From NCBI GenBank assembly GCA_034436375.1, contig DAOTVS010000066.1:1-6906 (forward strand): DNA of 6,906 nt, written 5' to 3'. The position numbers were made by a program, and so were the translations under genes. Positions within the stretch are counted from its first letter, which is position 1. The number at the start of each line of letters is the position of its first letter. Of this stretch, positions 5,804 to 6,906 are shown one piece after another. Origin of the DNA: DAOTVS01 sp034436375 (lineage in GTDB: Bacteria > Chloroflexota > Anaerolineae > SpSt-313). The notes under the pieces are model-generated. The model ran no database searches and was not told the DNA's origin. It saw only the letters and a list, made by a program, of their open reading frames with translations.

Positions 5804-6367
5804 ATGCACAGGACACGGACACTGGCGAGCATGATTGGGGCTGTAGCTCTGTTGGCTGCCTTCCTGCTGGGCGCCTGCGCGCCTGCCCCTACGGCTACCC
5901 CCATTCCGACAGAGACCCCCTTGCCGCGGCCCACCGTGCCGCCGGGCGTCTGGCAGCCGCTCAGCGACCGCGATTGCCAGGACCTGGGTCGGGCTGTTCG
6001 CGAGGCGCTGCATACGCGCGCAGAGTCGACGGTGGTATCGTTCCAGGACCCGATAGGCGGCGAAAGCGGCGGCGCCTGCCAGCTGACCATCCAGGGCACG
6101 GGCGCCCAGTACAATAGCCCCATGGACGTGGTCGATGCCCTGCGCCAGCCGCTCGAAGAACGCGGCTGGCATGAGCAATTGGAGTATGCGGCCGGGGGGC
6201 CCACGGGCATGACCATCGGCTACCGGATGGGCAATGCGCTCTGCCTGATCAGCGCGTCGTGGGAGCCGGCCAAGGGCATTGACTGCGGCGACAAGCCGAT
6301 CACCGAGTGCGGGCTCACGCCCGATCAGCAGTTCTACACGATCACGGTGACCGCCGCCAAGCGGTAG
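5804..6367 (+). CDS. Small lipoprotein of unknown function
   Basis: The 187-residue product is a predicted exported lipoprotein. It has a basic start (MHRTRT), a hydrophobic core at 7-22 and the lipobox LGAC with Cys25. A Pro/Thr-rich tether runs from 26 to 47, a common style in Chloroflexota lipoproteins. The mature domain (48-187) has five further cysteines at 58, 92, 147, 161 and 169, so up to two disulfides with one odd thiol are possible outside the membrane. I do not recognise the domain. PMDVVDALRQPLEERGWHEQ looks like a helix, and the repeated short strands suggest a compact alpha/beta fold. The ATG at 5804 has AAAGGG five bases upstream and directly precedes the signal peptide. It stands alone between two truncated genes, so the context does not suggest a role. 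Confidence 0.85.
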   Translation: MHRTRTLASMIGAVALLAAFLLGACAPAPTATPIPTETPLPRPTVPPGVWQPLSDRDCQDLGRAVREALHTRAESTVVSFQDPIGGESGGACQLTIQGTGAQYNSPMDVVDALRQPLEERGWHEQLEYAAGGPTGMTIGYRMGNALCLISASWEPAKGIDCGDKPITECGLTPDQQFYTITVTAAKR

Positions 6368-6420
6368 CAGAGTGCGCCGGCGGAAAGGCTGCCTGCGGCC
6401 TGGCATGGCCACGGGGGAGG
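6368..6420. other. Junction before the sulfatase fragment
   Basis: The frame of the sulfatase fragment is open here back to TGA 6280-6282, overlapping the end of the lipoprotein gene in another frame. Residues encoded in 6361-6420 (AVAECAGGKAACGLAWPRGR) do not look like sulfatase. The homology break therefore lies near 6420-6430. No terminator with a T-run is visible after the lipoprotein. Confidence 0.4.
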
Positions 6421-6906
6421 CGGCTGCACATCTTTGTGGAGGTGCTGGCCGAGCGCAATCTGCTGGCCAATACCTACCTCTGCTTCACCTCCGACTACGG
6501 TGAGATGATGGGCGATCATCACCTCTTCCGCAAGGGCTTCCCCTACGAGGGCCCGGCCCGTGTGCCACTGATCCTCGCCAGCCCGGCCGGCAGTGGCCTG
6601 CCCCGCAACCGGGTATGTGACCCCGTCATCGAGCTGCGCGATATCATGCCGACGCTGTTCGAGTGTGCCGGGCTGCCGGTTCCCGAGACGGTGGAGGGCC
6701 GCAGCTTTCTGCCCATCGCTATGGGCCAGGCCTCTGCAGCGCACCCCTGGCGCGAGGTCCTGCATGGCGAGCACACCCTGGGCGTGGGGCCGGGCGCGGG
6801 GCAACAATCAATCCACTGGCTCACCGACGGCCACCGGAAGTACGTCTGGTTCAGCAGCACGGGCGATGAGCAGCTCTTCGACCTCGATAGCGACCCCCAG
6901 GAGCTG
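6421..6906 (+). pseudogene. Sulfatase C-terminal fragment, 5' end missing, runs off the window
   Basis: Frame 1 encodes a sulfatase-family (arylsulfatase A-like, alkaline phosphatase superfamily) carboxy half with no internal stop: LAERNLLANTYLCFTSDYGE, GDHHLFRKGFPYEGPARVPL, ELRDIMPTLFECAGLP, GRSFLP, then HWLTDGHRKYVWF and EQLFDLDSDPQEL at the edge. Sulfatases are usually about 450-550 residues. The amino half with the formylglycine motif C-x-P-S-R and the first metal ligands is absent: the upstream DNA encodes the lipoprotein instead. The usual SDHG metal-site motif reads SDYG (TAC at 6496-6498). No start codon with a suitable Shine-Dalgarno lies at the front; the first candidate is GTG 6436. 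I infer an inactive 5'-truncated relic. The 3' end is outside the window, and an assembly join is a possible alternative. Confidence 0.8.

Noticed and set aside
5441..6412. Long minus-strand open frame of 323 codons
   Set aside because: Antisense to the DUF302 fragment and the lipoprotein gene. The product is low-complexity Arg/Gly/Pro-rich and matches nothing; such frames are common in GC-rich DNA.
1..6906. CRISPR array, tRNA, rRNA, transposase or defence system
   Set aside because: No regularly spaced repeats, tRNA-like cloverleaf, rRNA motifs, or transposase, nuclease or toxin motifs were seen on either strand.

Overview
This is a high-GC window whose gene content looks like a Chloroflexota (Anaerolineae-like) bacterium or metagenome bin. 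That assignment is inferred from style, not proven. The supporting signs are two lipoproteins with Ala/Pro/Thr-rich spacers, a DUF4349 membrane-anchored lipoprotein, an MJ0912-type phosphoesterase, a tandem GNAT protein, and Shine-Dalgarno-led genes with sigma70-like promoters.

Layout. Positions 1-231 hold no convincing gene, only a small hairpin. Two plus-strand genes follow: a double-domain GNAT acetyltransferase (232-1086) and a patatin-like/RssA-type serine esterase (1191-2051). The esterase has its own extended -10 promoter at 1096-1124. It converges on two minus-strand genes: an MJ0912-type metallophosphoesterase (3950-3216) followed by a DUF4349 lipoprotein (3137-2214). Between the converging ends lies a 138-bp, largely AT-rich near-palindrome (2080-2217). 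Its 32-bp arms are each built from two copies of an 11-bp unit, and the DUF4349 stop codon falls inside one arm. A divergent intergenic region (3951-4218) carries promoters for the phosphoesterase (minus) and for a DegT/DnrJ/EryC1/StrS-type aminotransferase (plus, 4219-5460). The aminotransferase promoter contains a perfect 7-5-7 inverted repeat between -35 and -10, a strong operator candidate.

The last 1.45 kb looks rearranged or decaying. A perfect 16-bp-stem hairpin follows the aminotransferase. Directly after it comes the C-terminal part of a DUF302-family protein without its N-terminal part (5513-5710). Next is an intact small lipoprotein of unknown function (5804-6367). Finally, from about 6421 to the window edge, there is the C-terminal part of a sulfatase without its catalytic N-terminal part, and its usual SDHG motif reads SDYG.

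The genes do not form an obvious pathway. Enzyme functions (N-acyltransferase, lipid esterase, phosphoesterase, aminotransferase) and envelope lipoproteins stand side by side with individual promoters. I see no defence system, CRISPR array, tRNA/rRNA or transposase. The points most worth a second look are the composite palindrome, the operator in the aminotransferase promoter, and the two truncated genes with the hairpin at one breakpoint.
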